From: Cryptomeria japonica
Taxonomy: Eukaryota > Streptophyta > Pinopsida > Cupressales > Cupressaceae
Assembly (NCBI RefSeq): GCF_030272615.1
Contig: NC_081408.1
Coordinates: forward strand, 619,624,476 to 619,688,475
DNA length: 64,000 nucleotides
Reading direction: 5' to 3'
Of this stretch, positions 1 through 12,500 are shown piece after piece. The notes under the pieces were generated by a model. It made no database searches, had not been told where the DNA came from, and saw nothing but the letters and a program-made list of their open reading frames with translations. Numbering within the stretch: the first letter of the stretch is position 1; the number at the start of each line of letters is the position of its first letter. Made by a program: the position numbers and the translations under genes.

Positions 1-444
1 CTGGTACTGAATCTAGCATATGAAGATGCTATTTTGTGCAGTACATTCTTATTGGATTTAACCATCCAACTGTAGTTAGTGTGACTCCCATTTTGTGATT
101 GAGCAATGAGCTCTAGGCTATTGGCCTTTCTGCATGTGCAAACCCCATTATGTACACTTACTATCTGCAGTAGTATCATCTGATTGTGGGTAAGGTTTCC
201 CACCATGGTTTTTCCCCTTACAGGGTTTCCACGTACAAATATTGGTGTTATGTGTTGTGGATGACTTTATGTTTATGTTTCATGCATTAATCCTTACCGG
301 TATAGCAATTTACTCTTAACACTATCTACCGACATACTTAACTGGTTTACCGGTATTAAGAATTAAGTTGGTTAATTAGTTTTTGGTTTGAATTTATTAG
401 ACAACTGATTCACCCCCTCTCTCAATTGTCTCCGGGACCTAACA
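1..444 (+). repeat. 3' part of a Copia-type LTR (element mostly outside window)
   Basis: The segment ends in a pyrimidine-rich CACCCCCTCTCTCA tract and the terminus CCTAACA, like the right ends of the LTRs of TE-B, TE-D and TE-F. The middle matches them too (signature around 1-160: TACTGAAT..AGCAT..GATGCTATTTTG and TGAGCTCTAGGCTATTGGCC). Directly after it, at 445, protease sequence of TE-A begins, so this element sits inside TE-A. Its 5' part, and the left copy of the expected TSD (CAAAG, 445-449), lie outside the window. The last 80 bases differ from the other copies, so it is a separate subfamily. Confidence 0.75.
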
Positions 445-1749
445 CAAAGCATATGATGAAGAAGAGCATTCCTCTAAAGGAATTATGATATTACCCATCA
501 CAATTGGACCTTTGCAGAAAGACACAACATGCCAGGTTCTATACTTAGACTTATCATACAACATACTCTTGGGAAGACCCTAAATAAGAGACATACAAGT
601 TGTTCCATCAACATATCATCAATGCCTGAAATTTCCCTACAATGGGCAGAAAATCATGATCTCTACAGATTCAAATCTATTCCAGTACTGTAGTAATCTA
701 AAACCAGCTTAAGAAGTCACTATTCCTCATAATAGGGAGGCATGGTCTTCAAACACACAATCCAAAGAACAATCCTTTTGCTCAATTTTGTCAAGTATGG
801 AAAAACAAATGCAGCTAAGAGATCAGGGAAATGGAGAATATTCACTATCACAACTGCCACTTTCTCCTAAATCCTATGGAAAACCATCAAACTCTAAATA
901 ACAACCAATTGTGAAACATCTTCCAATAATTGATGGAGCATTTGTTAGCATTGGTACCTTATTAGAGGAAATAGAAGACAAAGATGTGCTATAGTGGCTA
1001 TACAAGGATGAAGAAGTCCAACAAAAGATCAACAATGCTAGAATACCTATAAAAAAATGTGGAAAAGGATTTACATTATTCAAAAAATGGGATACATTGG
1101 AACAGGTCCTATAGCAAAATGAAAAGAAGGTATCTCAAAACCTATCCAACCTCATACTCAGCAGGCTATAGACAAATTCGACTTAGGGTATGGCCAAGTT
1201 ACTCTACCAGAGGACACATCATCTTGCCAACAATAAGATGAATATAAAAAAAAACAAGAACAACTTGCAATAGAATGGGAAGAAACATCTGCTAAGCAAC
1301 AAGCACAAGCAAACATGAAATGGCAAAATAAGAAAGCTTCTAATCAACAGGAACACCAAACTAAAGATACCTTCGAAGCAGTGTTCACTCCTAATCAAAA
1401 CAAACAAGAAGATGGTACAAATCAAGGAGAGTTTATAGCAAGGTTGACAAAACTCAATCTCAGTCCACAAGAAGATGAATATGAGAGAAGAAAAGATATA
1501 GCAAGAAAAATAAAAGAAAGAAATCAAACACTATATGAACAAATCTGCAGATTGCAAGTTGGAAGTGAGACAGATTCTAATAAATGGGAATGGAATTCCT
1601 ATCACTCTGAAGAATTAGCTGAAGAAACTTTCTTTGAAGAAGATGTAGGAGTCAATGTAGTTCATGCGTATGTAGGCCAAATGTTAGGAACTAGCCCACT
1701 TGAGCTAGAATCAATTTCGGCTGAGTTGGACTCAATCGAGGACAATCAG
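445..1749 (+). pseudogene. TE-A protease C-terminus and G-patch-like spacer, degraded
   Basis: Bases 445-720 translate to the C-terminal half of a retropepsin like that of TE-I at 32011-32260, including the NILLGRP flap-side motif near 565-585, followed at once by a stop. The catalytic Asp segment lay further left and is outside the window. Bases 830-1749 hold the protease-RT spacer. Around 1084-1200 there is a glycine-rich block (MGYIGTGPIAK, then ISKPIQP) resembling the G-patch-like module of Tat/Ogre polyproteins. An open stretch follows at 1315-1749 with acidic, Gln/Lys-rich sequence. Stops (for example 583, 897 and 993) and at least one frame change break it. TE-B interrupts it after 1749, and the frame resumes at 5231. 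TE-I has lost most of this spacer. Confidence 0.7.
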
Positions 1750-2658
1750 TGTTGGCATTATACACTCAGATGAGAATGGTTGATGTTTTCATTGATGGCA
1801 ACCAACTGGTAACATGGTTCAAAGGTTCTACTGGCAACAGACTTCACCTACAGGCATCGACAGTCACTACAAGGTTTATTCACATCGGCATCTAGTTACA
1901 CTGGCAATATATTATATCGACAATCCAAGCTGACTTGGAAATAATATTGTTTATGCGAAATGTATTATAGTGTAATATTATATTTGTATGGCTGACATGA
2001 TGTATTGTAAAAACTCATATATGTATGAGATCTTGTAGGTCATTTGAACATATGATATGTAATGTAAGGAGGTGGTAATATGTGATAGGTTATGTTAGTG
2101 AATAATTGTATATGCATTTTGATGTGTTTATCTTATGAGCGAATAAAGGAAGAGAAAAGAAAAGACTATTATGTGTAAGAAGAATCATTTACCAGCAAGG
2201 TTTTGGTAGAGGTATCAGACAGAGCTTAAACCAATACTGAATCCAGCATTGCAGATGCTATTTTGAAGCATTACATTGTTATTGGATTTAACCATCCAAT
2301 TGCAGTTAGTGGGACTTCATTTTATTGTTTAGCAGTGAACTCTAGGTAGTTGGCCTTGCTACATGTGCAGGCCCCTATTGTACTAAGTAATATTTATTCA
2401 TATTGGCTAGTGAGTAAATATTGTGGGTCACAAATCCCATTGAGGTTTTTTCCTTACCGGGTTTCCTTGCCAAAAATATATGTGTTATGGTGTGAATTGA
2501 TGCTCATTCTTTTGTTTCTCTTTACTGCATTACTATTTGCTTACCCATTTATTAATTTCAATTATAAAGTTGCAAATAAGTTTAAATCTTTCATCAACTT
2601 GTTAGACATTGATTCACCCCCCCTCTCAGTGTCTTTGGGATTAACCAAATATCTAATG
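1750..2658 (+). repeat. TE-B 5' LTR
   Basis: It begins TGTTGGCATTATACACTC and ends at a decayed CTAATG where other copies have CTAACA. It shares the TTGATGT..TCATTGATGGCAACC block near the start and the CACCCCCCCTCTCAGTGTCTTTGGGA block near the end with the LTRs of TE-D and TE-F. A short ORF at 2350-2700 is just conserved LTR sequence read in one frame and is not annotated as a gene. Confidence 0.88.
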
Positions 2659-2804
2659 ATTTGGTATGATGAGAAAAATGTACAGAGTATGACATGGTGA
2701 CAATTGAACCAAAGGAATCATTTGCTCACGGGGAGCACTTTCAATTTTGGATATCAGTTTTGATTTTTCTCATGAGTGTTTCCATCAATGCCAAAGGGAG
2801 AGAT
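2659..2804 (+). other. TE-B internal remnant (PBS-like start, PPT end)
   Basis: The first bases (TTTGGTATGATGAG) are a mutated form of the initiator-Met-tRNA primer site seen intact at 8085. The remainder matches the last 120 bases of the TE-D internal region (about 12990-13111), ending in the purine tract AAAGGGAGAGA before the right LTR. Everything in between is missing, consistent with one large internal deletion or transposition of a defective template. Confidence 0.75.
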
Positions 2805-5230
2805 TGCTGGCATTATACACTCCGATGAGAATGGTTGATGTTGTCATTGATGGAAACCAACTGGTAACTATTGGCATATGTGCAGAGTATGATAGCATGA
2901 TGATATTGTATGTTGTCATTGATGTCAATATGTTGAAGAGCGAACTGATATATTGAAGTAAGCAACTTGCAAGAGAACCAGTATGATGCTGTGAACTAGT
3001 ATATGTGAAAAAGTGAAGCGGTATGTTTGTCCAAGTGAACTGGTATGTTGGAATGTGAACCGGTATATAGAATATTTTGTATCAAGGTTTCATATAGTAT
3101 GACTACTGGTTGGTAGTCTCAGCTTCAGGGTTTCTGGTTGAAGTGTTCCAAGCTTGTGTGATTCAACTGATGGCATCATGTGATGAGTTAGCATTGTAAT
3201 GAAGAACAGATCATGTTGCCACGTCAACCTTGTGTGCGTGAAGGATCTTGCATGAAGGAGATTGATCCTATCTACCTCGGGAATGTGTGAAGTCTCTGTA
3301 AATGGTGGAGAACACATGGTGGGTTATCAGCCTCCAAGAAGCAGTGAAGAATGAACGTTAGAGAACATCTTGAGATCTGTTCAAGACTGTTGTATTCAAT
3401 GCAATGTGTTCAATGGTTAGGATTGAACCGACTGAATTGCTTAACCTAAATGTTTAGGGTTTAGGGATTATGCTACCAACCTATCTGTTCCCTATAAGGT
3501 CGATGTTGTTTTTCATGTTGAGGTTGTTGGCAAATGTTGTGTGTGTGTATCCAAGTGCAGAGATACGTGATTCTTGCCAGACTAGATAAGAGAATAGATA
3601 CCCACAGAGTGTGATTATGGAGGGAAGGAACTAAAGTGGATCTGCATTATTGAGTGTTGTTACCGGATCATTGTAATACCTGTTGACCTCTAACCACTTC
3701 AATAGTTGGAAAATCCCTTAACTAGGTAGCTTGAACAAGCTTTTGTGTAAATCCTTTAACAGGGTGAATCAACTTAATGAGTTCTTTAAATCCTCTTGCA
3801 AAGTAACCTCTAACAGGGTTCCAACCTTTAACCGGGTATTTAGCCATCCCTTAACTGGGCGATCCCTAATAGGATCGGTTCCTAGCACAACCTATTGTAA
3901 AAGTTTTTAACTAGACTAGGCTCCTAACAGAGTGGACTTCAAAAGAGTTCAAGAACATCTTGTGGGTATTCATCCCCACCGTGGTTTTTCCCAGTTGGGT
4001 TTCCACGTGAAAAATCAGTGTGTCATATGTGATGCCTTTCATGTGATGGTTTAGTGTTTTATGTCAAACTGGTAAAATATGTTGAACTAGCAGTTATTAT
4101 ATTTTTGATGATAGATTACTTGTTTATACATAAGGGTGAAGAGGAAATGAGGTATTAGATTGTATGGAAAGCTAAGTGTTACAAGTGTTACTAGTTTATG
4201 TCTTTGATATTCTTACTATGTTTTACTAGTAGTAATCTGGTTTAGATCAGTGTTAGTGCTTGTCAGTCAAAGTTCACTGTTTGCAGTCAAACTGGTTTAG
4301 GAAAAGCATTTTTGCCTGTACTAATTCCCCCCCCCCTCTCAGTACCAGTTTGGTACTAAATGATCATCATTTATTCATTAGTAACAGGGTTCAAAGGTTC
4401 TACTAGCAATAGACTTCACCTACCGGAACCGACAGACACTACAAGGTTTATTCACACTGGCATCCAATTACACCGGCAGTAGATTATACCAGTAGTCCAA
4501 GCTGACTTGGAAATAATATTGTTTATGCGAAATGTATTGTAATATAATATTATATTTGTATGGATGACATGATGTATTATAAAGACTCATATATATATGA
4601 GATCTTGTAGGTCATTTGAACATATGATATGTAATGTAAGGAAGCGGTAATATGTGATAGGTTATGTTAGTGAATAATTATATATGCATTTTGATGTGTT
4701 TATCTTGTGAGTGAATAAGAGAAGAGCAGAGAAAAGACTATTCTGTGTAAGAAGAATCATTTACCAGCAAGGTTTTGGAAAAGGTATCAGACAGAGCTTA
4801 AACCAATACTGAATCCAGCATTGTAGATGCTATTTTGAAGTAGTACATTGTTATTGGATTTAACCATCCAATTGTAGTCAGTGGGACTCCATTTTGTTGT
4901 TGAGCAGTGAGCTCTAGGTAGTTGGCCTTGCTGCATGTGCGGGCTCCTATTGCACTAAGTAATATTTATTCATATTGGCCAGTGAGTAGATATTGTGGGT
5001 CACAAATCCCACCGAGGTTTTTCCCTTACTGGGTTTCCTCACCAAAAATATCGGTGTTATGGTGTGCATTGATGATGATTCTTTTATTTCTCTTTATTGC
5101 ATTATTATTTGCTTACAGGTATATTTATTTCAATGATAAAGTTGCAAATAAGTTTAAATCTTTCATCAGCTGGTTAGACACTGATTCACCCCCCCTCTTA
5201 GTGTCTTTGGGATTAACCATATATCTAACA
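2805..5230 (+). repeat. TE-B 3' LTR, split by solo LTR TE-C
   Basis: The first 64 bases are 2805-2868 (start TGCTGGCATTATACAC, one change from TG-T). The LTR resumes at 4386 and ends ATATCTAACA at 5230. Total LTR length is 64 + 845 = 909 bp, the same as the left LTR, which supports the boundaries. Confidence 0.88.
2869..4380 (+). mobile_element. TE-C: solo LTR nested in TE-B 3' LTR
   Basis: A 1,512-bp insertion with a perfect 5-bp TSD GTAAC (2864-2868 and 4381-4385). It starts TATTGGCATATGTG and ends CATTATTCATTA-like, so the canonical TG...CA ends are both mutated. Near the right end it has a C-run plus CTCTCAGTACCAG, the same layout as the 3' ends of the other Copia-type LTRs, which gives the + orientation. 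Repeated AACCGG/ACCGGT-type short motifs and ACTAGGTAGCTTG..-style text occur throughout. No coding region is seen. Confidence 0.82.
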
Positions 5231-7755
5231 ATTAGTAGCTACTTGCAAGAGGTCATTTTGACGAGAGTACTGTTCTAGACATTGAAATACATATCAAAAA
5301 CTTTGACATATCCATCATGACCTTAAATACCCTCAAAGCATCTCAATCTAAGGATCCCTTACCTATAATCCATCCTGAACTTATTGACTGGGAAAATAAA
5401 AGACATGCTACCATGGATACCTTTCCTAATGACCATGCCATATCCTTATATCTTAATGCAATCAAACCCACAACAACTTTCACCAGGAATTTCAACAACA
5501 CATCTTCCAGTCAAGTGGGTGCCAAATCTCCCAGTCACAACAATGAAAATAAAGAAAACAATATCAGGTCTAATGCTGAAAACCATTTGTTGGCAGCATT
5601 AGATCGAGAAAAAGTAAAAAGATGGGATGCTTCTAATAGTGAAAACCTCCTTGAGGCATTGGAAGATGGGAGATTTGACACTTTACCTGAATACTATCAA
5701 GAGAAGTCATCTATGCTAATAGAACCATGACAACAGAAAAACCAAATATTCTACATCCAACAACTTCTCTATCAGAGAAAGAAATGCAGCAATATATGGA
5801 ATTATTCAAACAATGGCAAATCAATTTTTTGTAGTGATATGCAGACATGCCAGGGTTGGATCCAAAGCTTATTATGCATCACTTAAATGTCAGTCCAGGA
5901 GCCAAACTAGTTAAACAAAAATTAAGGAAGATGCATCCTCATATCGCTCTTCTTGTCAAAACAAAACTAAAGAAATTACTAGATGTAGGATTCATTAGAT
6001 CTGTAGCATATCCTCAATGGGTATCAAACATCGTTCCTATTTCCAAACTATATAAAAGTATCAAAGTATGCATAGACATCAAAGATCTTAATAATGCATG
6101 TCCAAAGGATGAATTTCCTTTTCCTAACATTGACATCATTGTGGATTTAACTATTGGACACTCCATGTTTTCTCTAATGGATGGTTTCTCCAGATACAAT
6201 CAGATTAAAATAGCACCTTAAGATCAAGAAAAGACATCTTTCACATGTCCATGGTGTACTTTTTGTTGTAATGTCGTGCCTTTTGGATTAAGGAACGTAG
6301 GTGCTACATATCAAAGAGCTATGACAATGATATTCCATGACATGATGCATACATTCATGGAAGACTATGTGGATGACATATTGGCCAAATCATACAACAA
6401 AGAAGACCATATAGGAATACTGGACAAGATCTTTGATCGGTTAGAACAATATAAGCTATGACTCAACCCAAAGAAATGTGCATTTGGTGTCACTTCAGGA
6501 AAGATATTAAGATACATTGTTTTAACTAGAGGTATCAAAGTATATCCAACCAAGGTCAAACAAATCATGGAAATTGCATCTCCCAAGAATATCAGTCAAC
6601 TCAGATCACTCCAAGGAAGACTACAGTCAATCAAAAGATTTATTGCTTAGCTAGTAGATAAATGTCAACCATTTACTCATCCATTACACAAAAATATTAA
6701 TTTCAAGTGGGATAATCAATTTGAGGATGCATTCAACAAGATCAAGGCCTATCTCATGCAACCACCCATCCTAATATCACCAATTCTAGGAAAGTCATTA
6801 TTACTATATGTATCAACCACATAAGTATCATTAGGAGTTCTACTCGCACAATAGGAAAATGAAGGAAAAAAATGAGCCATATACTACATCAACAAAACAT
6901 TAGTGGGATATGAGCTCAACTATTCACCAACAAAAAAACATGCTTGGTGATATTGTTTTCTTTTCAAAAATTGAGACACTATCTACTATTTCACTCCATT
7001 AAGTTGATTGCTAAAATCGATCCATTGAAGTATTTGCTCAGCAAGGTGACATTGACAGGAAGACTAGCAAAATGGATCATGATCCTAAGTGAGTTTGATA
7101 TTGAGTATGTGGATATAAAATCTATCAAGGGGAAAGTCATTTTCGACCAACTAGAAGAGGTACCACTTCAAGATGATCCTCCTTTAAATATTGAATTTCC
7201 CAACGTTGATATCCTAATGGTCACCCAAAAGACATGGCAATTGTATTTTGATGGTTCATATACACAAAATGGATTAGTAGCAGGAATTTTATTCATCACA
7301 CCACAAGGTCATACAATTCCAAAAGTATACAAATTAAGCTTTCCATGCACCAACAACACATCAGAATATGAAGCATTGGTAACATGAATCAAGATGGCTA
7401 TAGAATGGAACATTACACAACTTCAGGTCTTTGGAGACTCAACTCGTCATCAATCAAATCAATGAATATTATGAAACAAAGGATGAAAAGATAATGCCTT
7501 ATAAGAAAATGGTTGATGATGTCAATAAATACTTTGTCGAAATAATTTTTTAGCAGATTTTGAGGAATGACAAAAAACCAGCAGATGCCATGGCAACAGT
7601 TGCTTCTTTACTTTAGACATAGGATAATCAAGAGTGTTACAAATTCCTGGTGGAAGAGTTGATTTACCCTACTCATAATTGTCCTGATTCCCAAACTATT
7701 TGTCACCTTATTGGGCATGATTCCTCCTGCTATGGCTAAACTTATACATACCTGA
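5231..7755 (+). pseudogene. TE-A reverse transcriptase, RNase H and aRNase H, degraded
   Basis: Collinear with 32540-34930 of TE-I. Bases 5317-5730 are the end of the protease-RT spacer. RT follows from about 5847, with the YVDD active-site box at 6366-6377 and the conserved PFGLRN and ECD..DDIL-type surroundings. The connection and first RNase H region run to about 7130, and the second (archaeal-type) RNase H starts near 7220 with FDGSYTQNG and the SEYEALV box near 7360. Stops are frequent (about 6220, 6459, 6648, 6823, 7386 and others) and the frame changes several times. The element cannot make enzyme. TE-D interrupts it at 7755, just after the aRNase H. Confidence 0.85.
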
Positions 7756-8082
7756 TGTTGGCATTCTACACTCTTATGAGAATAGTTGATGTTGTCATTG
7801 ATGGTTGTAAGTAGTATTTATTCATTGGCCAGTGAGTAAATATTGTGGGTCACAAATCCCACCAAGGTTTTTCCCACACTGGGTTTCCTCATTAAATATC
7901 TTGTGTTATGGTGTGTTTCTATGCTATCTCTATTATTTCTGTTTATTGCAATAATTCTCGTTTACTGGTACACTATTTTGGGATGCAAAGTTATCAATAA
8001 GTTTAAATATTCTGCTAACCAGTTAGACACTAATTCACCCCCCCCCACTCTCAGTGTCTTTGGGACAGTCATTACATCTAAC
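7756..8082 (+). repeat. TE-D 5' LTR with large internal deletion
   Basis: It starts TGTTGGCATTCTACACTC and ends ATCTAACA. It is 327 bp against 792 bp for the right LTR. After GTCATTGATGG (about 7803) it jumps straight to TTGTAAGTAGTATTTATTC, which lies about 520 bases into the right LTR, so roughly 465 bp have been lost. Confidence 0.88.
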
Positions 8083-8084
8083 AA

Positions 8085-8098
8085 TTGGTATCAGAGCT
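8085..8098 (+). other. TE-D primer binding site (initiator Met tRNA type)
   Basis: TTGGTATCAGAGCT two bases after the LTR end. This is the usual plant Copia primer site, complementary to the 3' end of initiator Met-tRNA, and it fixes the LTR boundary at 8082. Confidence 0.9.
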
Positions 8099-8139
8099 TG
8101 GTCCTCTATTTTCAAAAGCCTAACAACTTGAGGAAGATT

Positions 8140-9267
8140 ATGACACTGGTACAGATTGAGAACTTCAGAAAATAGTAGGAAGGAGCTCTTGAAGATTATG
8201 ATGCAGAGAAATTGAAGAATATCAAAATTGAAGATGATTTGAGGATTACACAGGAATTCATTAAAGGACTTCAAGAGAACTTTTCTATAGCACAAAGTAA
8301 AAGAAAAGAACTTCATGAGAAGATGAAAAATGATGATGATGAAAAATAAACTCTTAGAGACATTGCAAACAAGTTAAGACAAGAGAACACTAATATGAAG
8401 AATGAAATGCAAGATATGACTATGAGGTTATATAAAGATATTGAAGATAGAAAGAAGAATGAAGAAGACTTGACTAGGAGACTTAATGATTCTAGAAATG
8501 AAAATATGAGACTTAGTCATGAAAATGACATGTTAAAGACAGGTCTGATTCACATGCAACATGATAACACTGAGCTTATGAGACAAGTTGGAATTCTAGA
8601 AAATGAGTTGGCTACTGCAAATAAACACAAAGACAAATTCAAGAAAAGTTCAGAGGAACTTGATGACATGCTAAAGAAACAGAAACCTAATGGAGATACT
8701 AATGGACTTGGATTTGAACATGGAGAAATTTTTGGTACTGCAAATAATCAAGATCTAAACAAACCAGTAAGATGACCTAATGCTTATAAATTTAAAGGCA
8801 AATGTTTCAATTGCAACAAATATGGTCATAGATCAAATCAATGTAGATTTAAAAATAATTAGAATATGAACTCACCCACTGGTCAATGTTCCAAATGCAA
8901 CAAAGTTGGTCATAATTTAGAAAACTGCAAAATGAATGTGAAATGTTATGTTTGTGGAAGATTTGGACATTTATCTAATCAATGTAGATTACAAACCGGT
9001 CAAGGATATGGAAAGGCTATTCAGAGGAATAATGTGACTTATTATGCATTTAACAAGATTGGACATATTGCAAAATTTTATAGAAGTAAGAATGCACTGG
9101 CAAACAACAAAGGATCTAGTTTGAAAGGCAAAGAAAAGATAGATGAAGTTAAGAAAGAATTTTCAAAACAATGGATCAGGAAGAGTGATCAGAGAACTGA
9201 TGAAACGATCTCTGCACTGGTAGAACAACGTAACTCTCCGCTGGCAAGAGATTCTTCATCTAATTGA
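8140..9267 (+). pseudogene. TE-D ORF1: coiled-coil, zinc-knuckle gag-like protein
   Basis: A single reading frame from an ATG at 8140 to a stop at 9265-9267, broken by TAG-TAG at 8173-8178, TAA at 8347, TGA at 8773 and a TAG near 8860. The N-terminal two thirds is rich in Glu/Lys/Asn heptad-like sequence and is probably a long coiled coil. The C-terminal third has three CCHC zinc knuckles: CFNCNKYGHRSNQC (about 8803-8844), CSKCNKVGHNLENC (about 8887-8928) and CYVCGRFGHLSNQC (about 8944-8985), plus a fourth site whose cysteines are mutated (YYAFNKIGHIAKFY). This layout suggests RNA binding and particle assembly. TE-E (58620-59846) and TE-K (47946-49353) carry the same kind of protein. Confidence 0.78.
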
Positions 9268-9566
9268 GGAACAATCCTTAGGGGGGTATGGAAGTGAATT
9301 GAAAAACATGCATTCTAGCCTCAGTTGATGGCGAGAAGATGCATTTCTTCTTTACTGGCAGGTGTGTTAAGTTTTCACTTAACCAGTGAGCATTTAATGA
9401 TGTTTTAGAGAATATTTTGGCTAGAAAACATCGGGAAACCCTCATTTAAAAATCACCGAGCATTCAAATTTCTATGAGCATGAAATCGAGAAAAGGCATT
9501 CAAGGTCAATCTGAGAAGTGTTTTTCAAGCATTCAACAAACATCCAGATAAGAGGTATTTTTCATA
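9268..9566 (+). other. TE-D ORF1-ORF2 intergenic stretch
   Basis: About 300 bases between the two reading frames, beginning with a GGGGGGTATGG-like purine/G run after ORF1. No ORF, promoter or RNA gene is recognised. TE-E has a comparable 560-bp gap at 58057-58619. Confidence 0.5.
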
Positions 9567-12500
9567 ATGGCTACTTCATCTTCTATTTCTGAATTTATTC
9601 CTAACCCTACCATTATGGAGAATGTGAAACGCCCTAGGCCTGTATTCAAAATAATTCCCGAGATTGCGAAGCAAGATGACTCTATGGGAGATTTTTCAAA
9701 AATACCTAAAGGTGTAGCATTTGTAGAAGACCCTAGGATTTACATACATTGCAATATAGAAGACCTAGGATCTAAGGAGTTAATGAAAATGTTTAACAAG
9801 GTCATTTGTGATGAACATGGAATTGTTAAACCCGAACATAAGATTGTGGAAACTTTACATTTTGTGGAGATACTGAATATCCCTCAATTTCCAGAGGAAG
9901 TGGTAAGGATTGTATTGAGTAGAGCACATGGAGAATTCTTATGGTTGGATTCTGTTTGTAGGATAACCCAACAAGCAATTAGGGCAATTACTGGTTTACC
10001 CTCAACTAGTAGTAGACTTGATAAGACAAAGAAGATTCCCAATAAAATGGTGACAAGCCTAACTAGAGAAACATCTGACAATAGATCACTTAGAGTAAAT
10101 GACATTAAGGACATTAATGTGAGATATGCCAGTATGGTTCTTGGATACAAAGCCACACATGCCAACAGACTCAATTTTGTTTCCAATCTTTGTATTTATA
10201 GTGCATATGAAATGAAAAACAACAATGGTAGGATATATGTGTGTGAATGGTTAAAAGATGAGCTTATTGATAACCTGAAAAAGATTAAGGGAGACAAAAA
10301 GGGTACTTTCCTCTTTAGAAACCTTCTAGTATGTTTGATGTTATATTTCACCAAAGAGATCCTCGGTACAGGACACAGACTTTTGTTATGATATACCGGT
10401 AGGAAAACAACTACATGAAGCTTTTAATGACATGGGAAATGATAGAGATAATAACATAATAGATTACTTATAAACTTTCCAATCTAAGATGAGAGCTAGG
10501 GAAAGGATTCCCTAGAGCATATTTGAGAAATATGACAAGCAAATCTGTTTTGTCATTAAAAGAGATGAAACCTAGATGGAAGCAATAAGCCCTAGAACTA
10601 TTTGGGTTACTGAAATGGGTTATGAGGTTGATCTACATATTCTTGAAACATATGCAAAAGCACTTCTTGAAGCACCTAGAGAACCATTTGAGGAAATATT
10701 TGGAAGTGCTGAAACCATAGCTAGTAAAGTGTCAATGAAGAAAAATAAGAATAAAAGAGACAAATTCATTAAGAAAAATAAGAATAAAAGAGACAAATTC
10801 ATTAAGGATGCATCCAAGAAAGCACAAGAAATAAAAGAAAATGTCATGAACATCAATGGCATATCGACAAGTGAACTTGAAGAACTACAACCTGAAGCAC
10901 ATGTTTCATCGGTTGTAACATCTTCTGACACTGACAGTGGTAAGGCTGTTGAGTTTAAAAGAGTGGAAAGGAAGAGAAAACCCTCACCAATACCCTCTCC
11001 TTCCCCAAAGAAAACAAGAACATTAAGGAAGAAACAACAGGCGGTTAGGGAGCCAAAGAAGAAGCTTACTCCAAAGAGAAAATAAACACCGATTACCCCT
11101 TCACTGAATGATCTACTTAATGAATTTACACATGAGGGAAATATGTCAAATGTGAACAAGTTATATCATTCTTTCAATAACACTAATAGGGAAACTATTG
11201 AAGAAAGCATTGTTCTTCACTTAGACATTTATAAGAATTTTTTTATTGAAGTTATTGATGAGCTACCAAATGATCTCTACATGAGATTAGAATCAAAATG
11301 GCTATCAGTGAGGGAATTGGATAAGAAATTGAAAGTTGAAGCACTCTTGGCTGTTCACCCGGTTAACTCCAAAGAAGAAATAGATGAACTTATTTCTGAG
11401 GCTATCTGATCAGTATTTGCTAGTGGACACTGGCAAGTGAGCCTGATGGCTGGAAGAGTGAAGGAAATTGCAGAAGAAACAATGGATAATTGGGATATAT
11501 TCTTTGTAGAGAAAGAAAAACAAGAGGAAAAGAGAAGACCCAAGAAGACATTTAATGTTTATCAAAAGGACAAAGGTAAATGAAAAATTGGTGGTGTTCC
11601 AAACATTAAGATTACTAACAATCTTCCACCGCCACCTTTGGATACACCACTGATACACTTAGAAGATCCACCAGTTATTGGCATTGAAGGAATAAGACAT
11701 GATGATACTAATACTAAGTCAGAGATACTTTTTACAATGAATATGGATACTCAAGAAGTAAACATTGTTGTGGATAAGGATAATTCAAAGGCTAAGGCAG
11801 ACAATGTTGATAATAGCACAATTTCAGAGAAATCGACACAAACAGTTGACTCTCAAGAAACTGAGATACCAACCCAAATAAAGCAACCGAAAGAGACTAA
11901 AGATAAAGGTACTAGCACAAGGCACCAAAAGACAAAGAAACAAACTTAGCCAGAGGTGCAAATAGAGACTGAGAAACCGACAATCACAGAAACAGTCTGA
12001 GAAACCTTTAAAGGTTGAGATGCTAACACAGATTGATCCACTAGAAGAAAATACAAGCAAAATGGACACATCTGATGGAAGCAAAGAGGTAATAAAAATG
12101 ATTGATTAGACATCCGACACATCTACAAGTGAATTCAGACCTACCAATGTTACAGAGGTGCTTTTGGATTCAATTAAGAAGATAACAGATTGCAATGCAT
12201 TGGCCTACAAGGCAATTGACAACACATTACCTATTCTTAAGTTGATTGCACCAAATTGTAAAATAGATCACATTACTAATTCTTTGGGTAAATTGGACAC
12301 ATTGTCCAAGTTTATTGTTGATTATGTAGTAACTATTGATAAGGTGAATGAGGACACAATTAAGGAGAGAGTTTAAAAAGAGAAACACATTCTTTGAAGA
12401 CATTAGAAAGAAGTGTACAGAACACTTAAATACATTATTATTGGTACTTAACTCTACCATTTTGGAGTACAAGGAGCTATATAGGGAAACATGCAAAGCT

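Larger units (their letters stand above)
1750..5230 (+). mobile_element. TE-B: internally deleted Copia-type LTR element
   Basis: Two LTRs flank only about 146 bp of internal DNA. Both LTRs are 909 bp once the nested solo LTR TE-C and one copy of its TSD are removed from the right one. The TSD is ATCAG (1745-1749) on the left and ATTAG (5231-5235) on the right, one C/T difference. It lies in the protease-RT spacer of TE-A. The internal remnant keeps a PBS-like start and a PPT end matching TE-D, so nearly the whole coding region has been lost. It is dependent on other elements for any movement. Confidence 0.88.

Noticed and set aside
1219-1527. Minus-strand ORFs opposite the TE-A spacer and elsewhere (for example 10620-11159, 11824-12084)
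   Set aside because: These Phe/Leu/Ser-rich frames are the usual shadows of Lys/Glu-rich coding strands.
2350-2700. A 116-118-codon ORF that recurs at 2350, 4922, 7843 and 61871
   Set aside because: It lies in each case inside the 3' half of a homologous LTR and crosses the LTR end; similarity reflects shared LTR sequence. Hydrophobic stretches come from T-rich DNA, and the frame is not kept to a common end.
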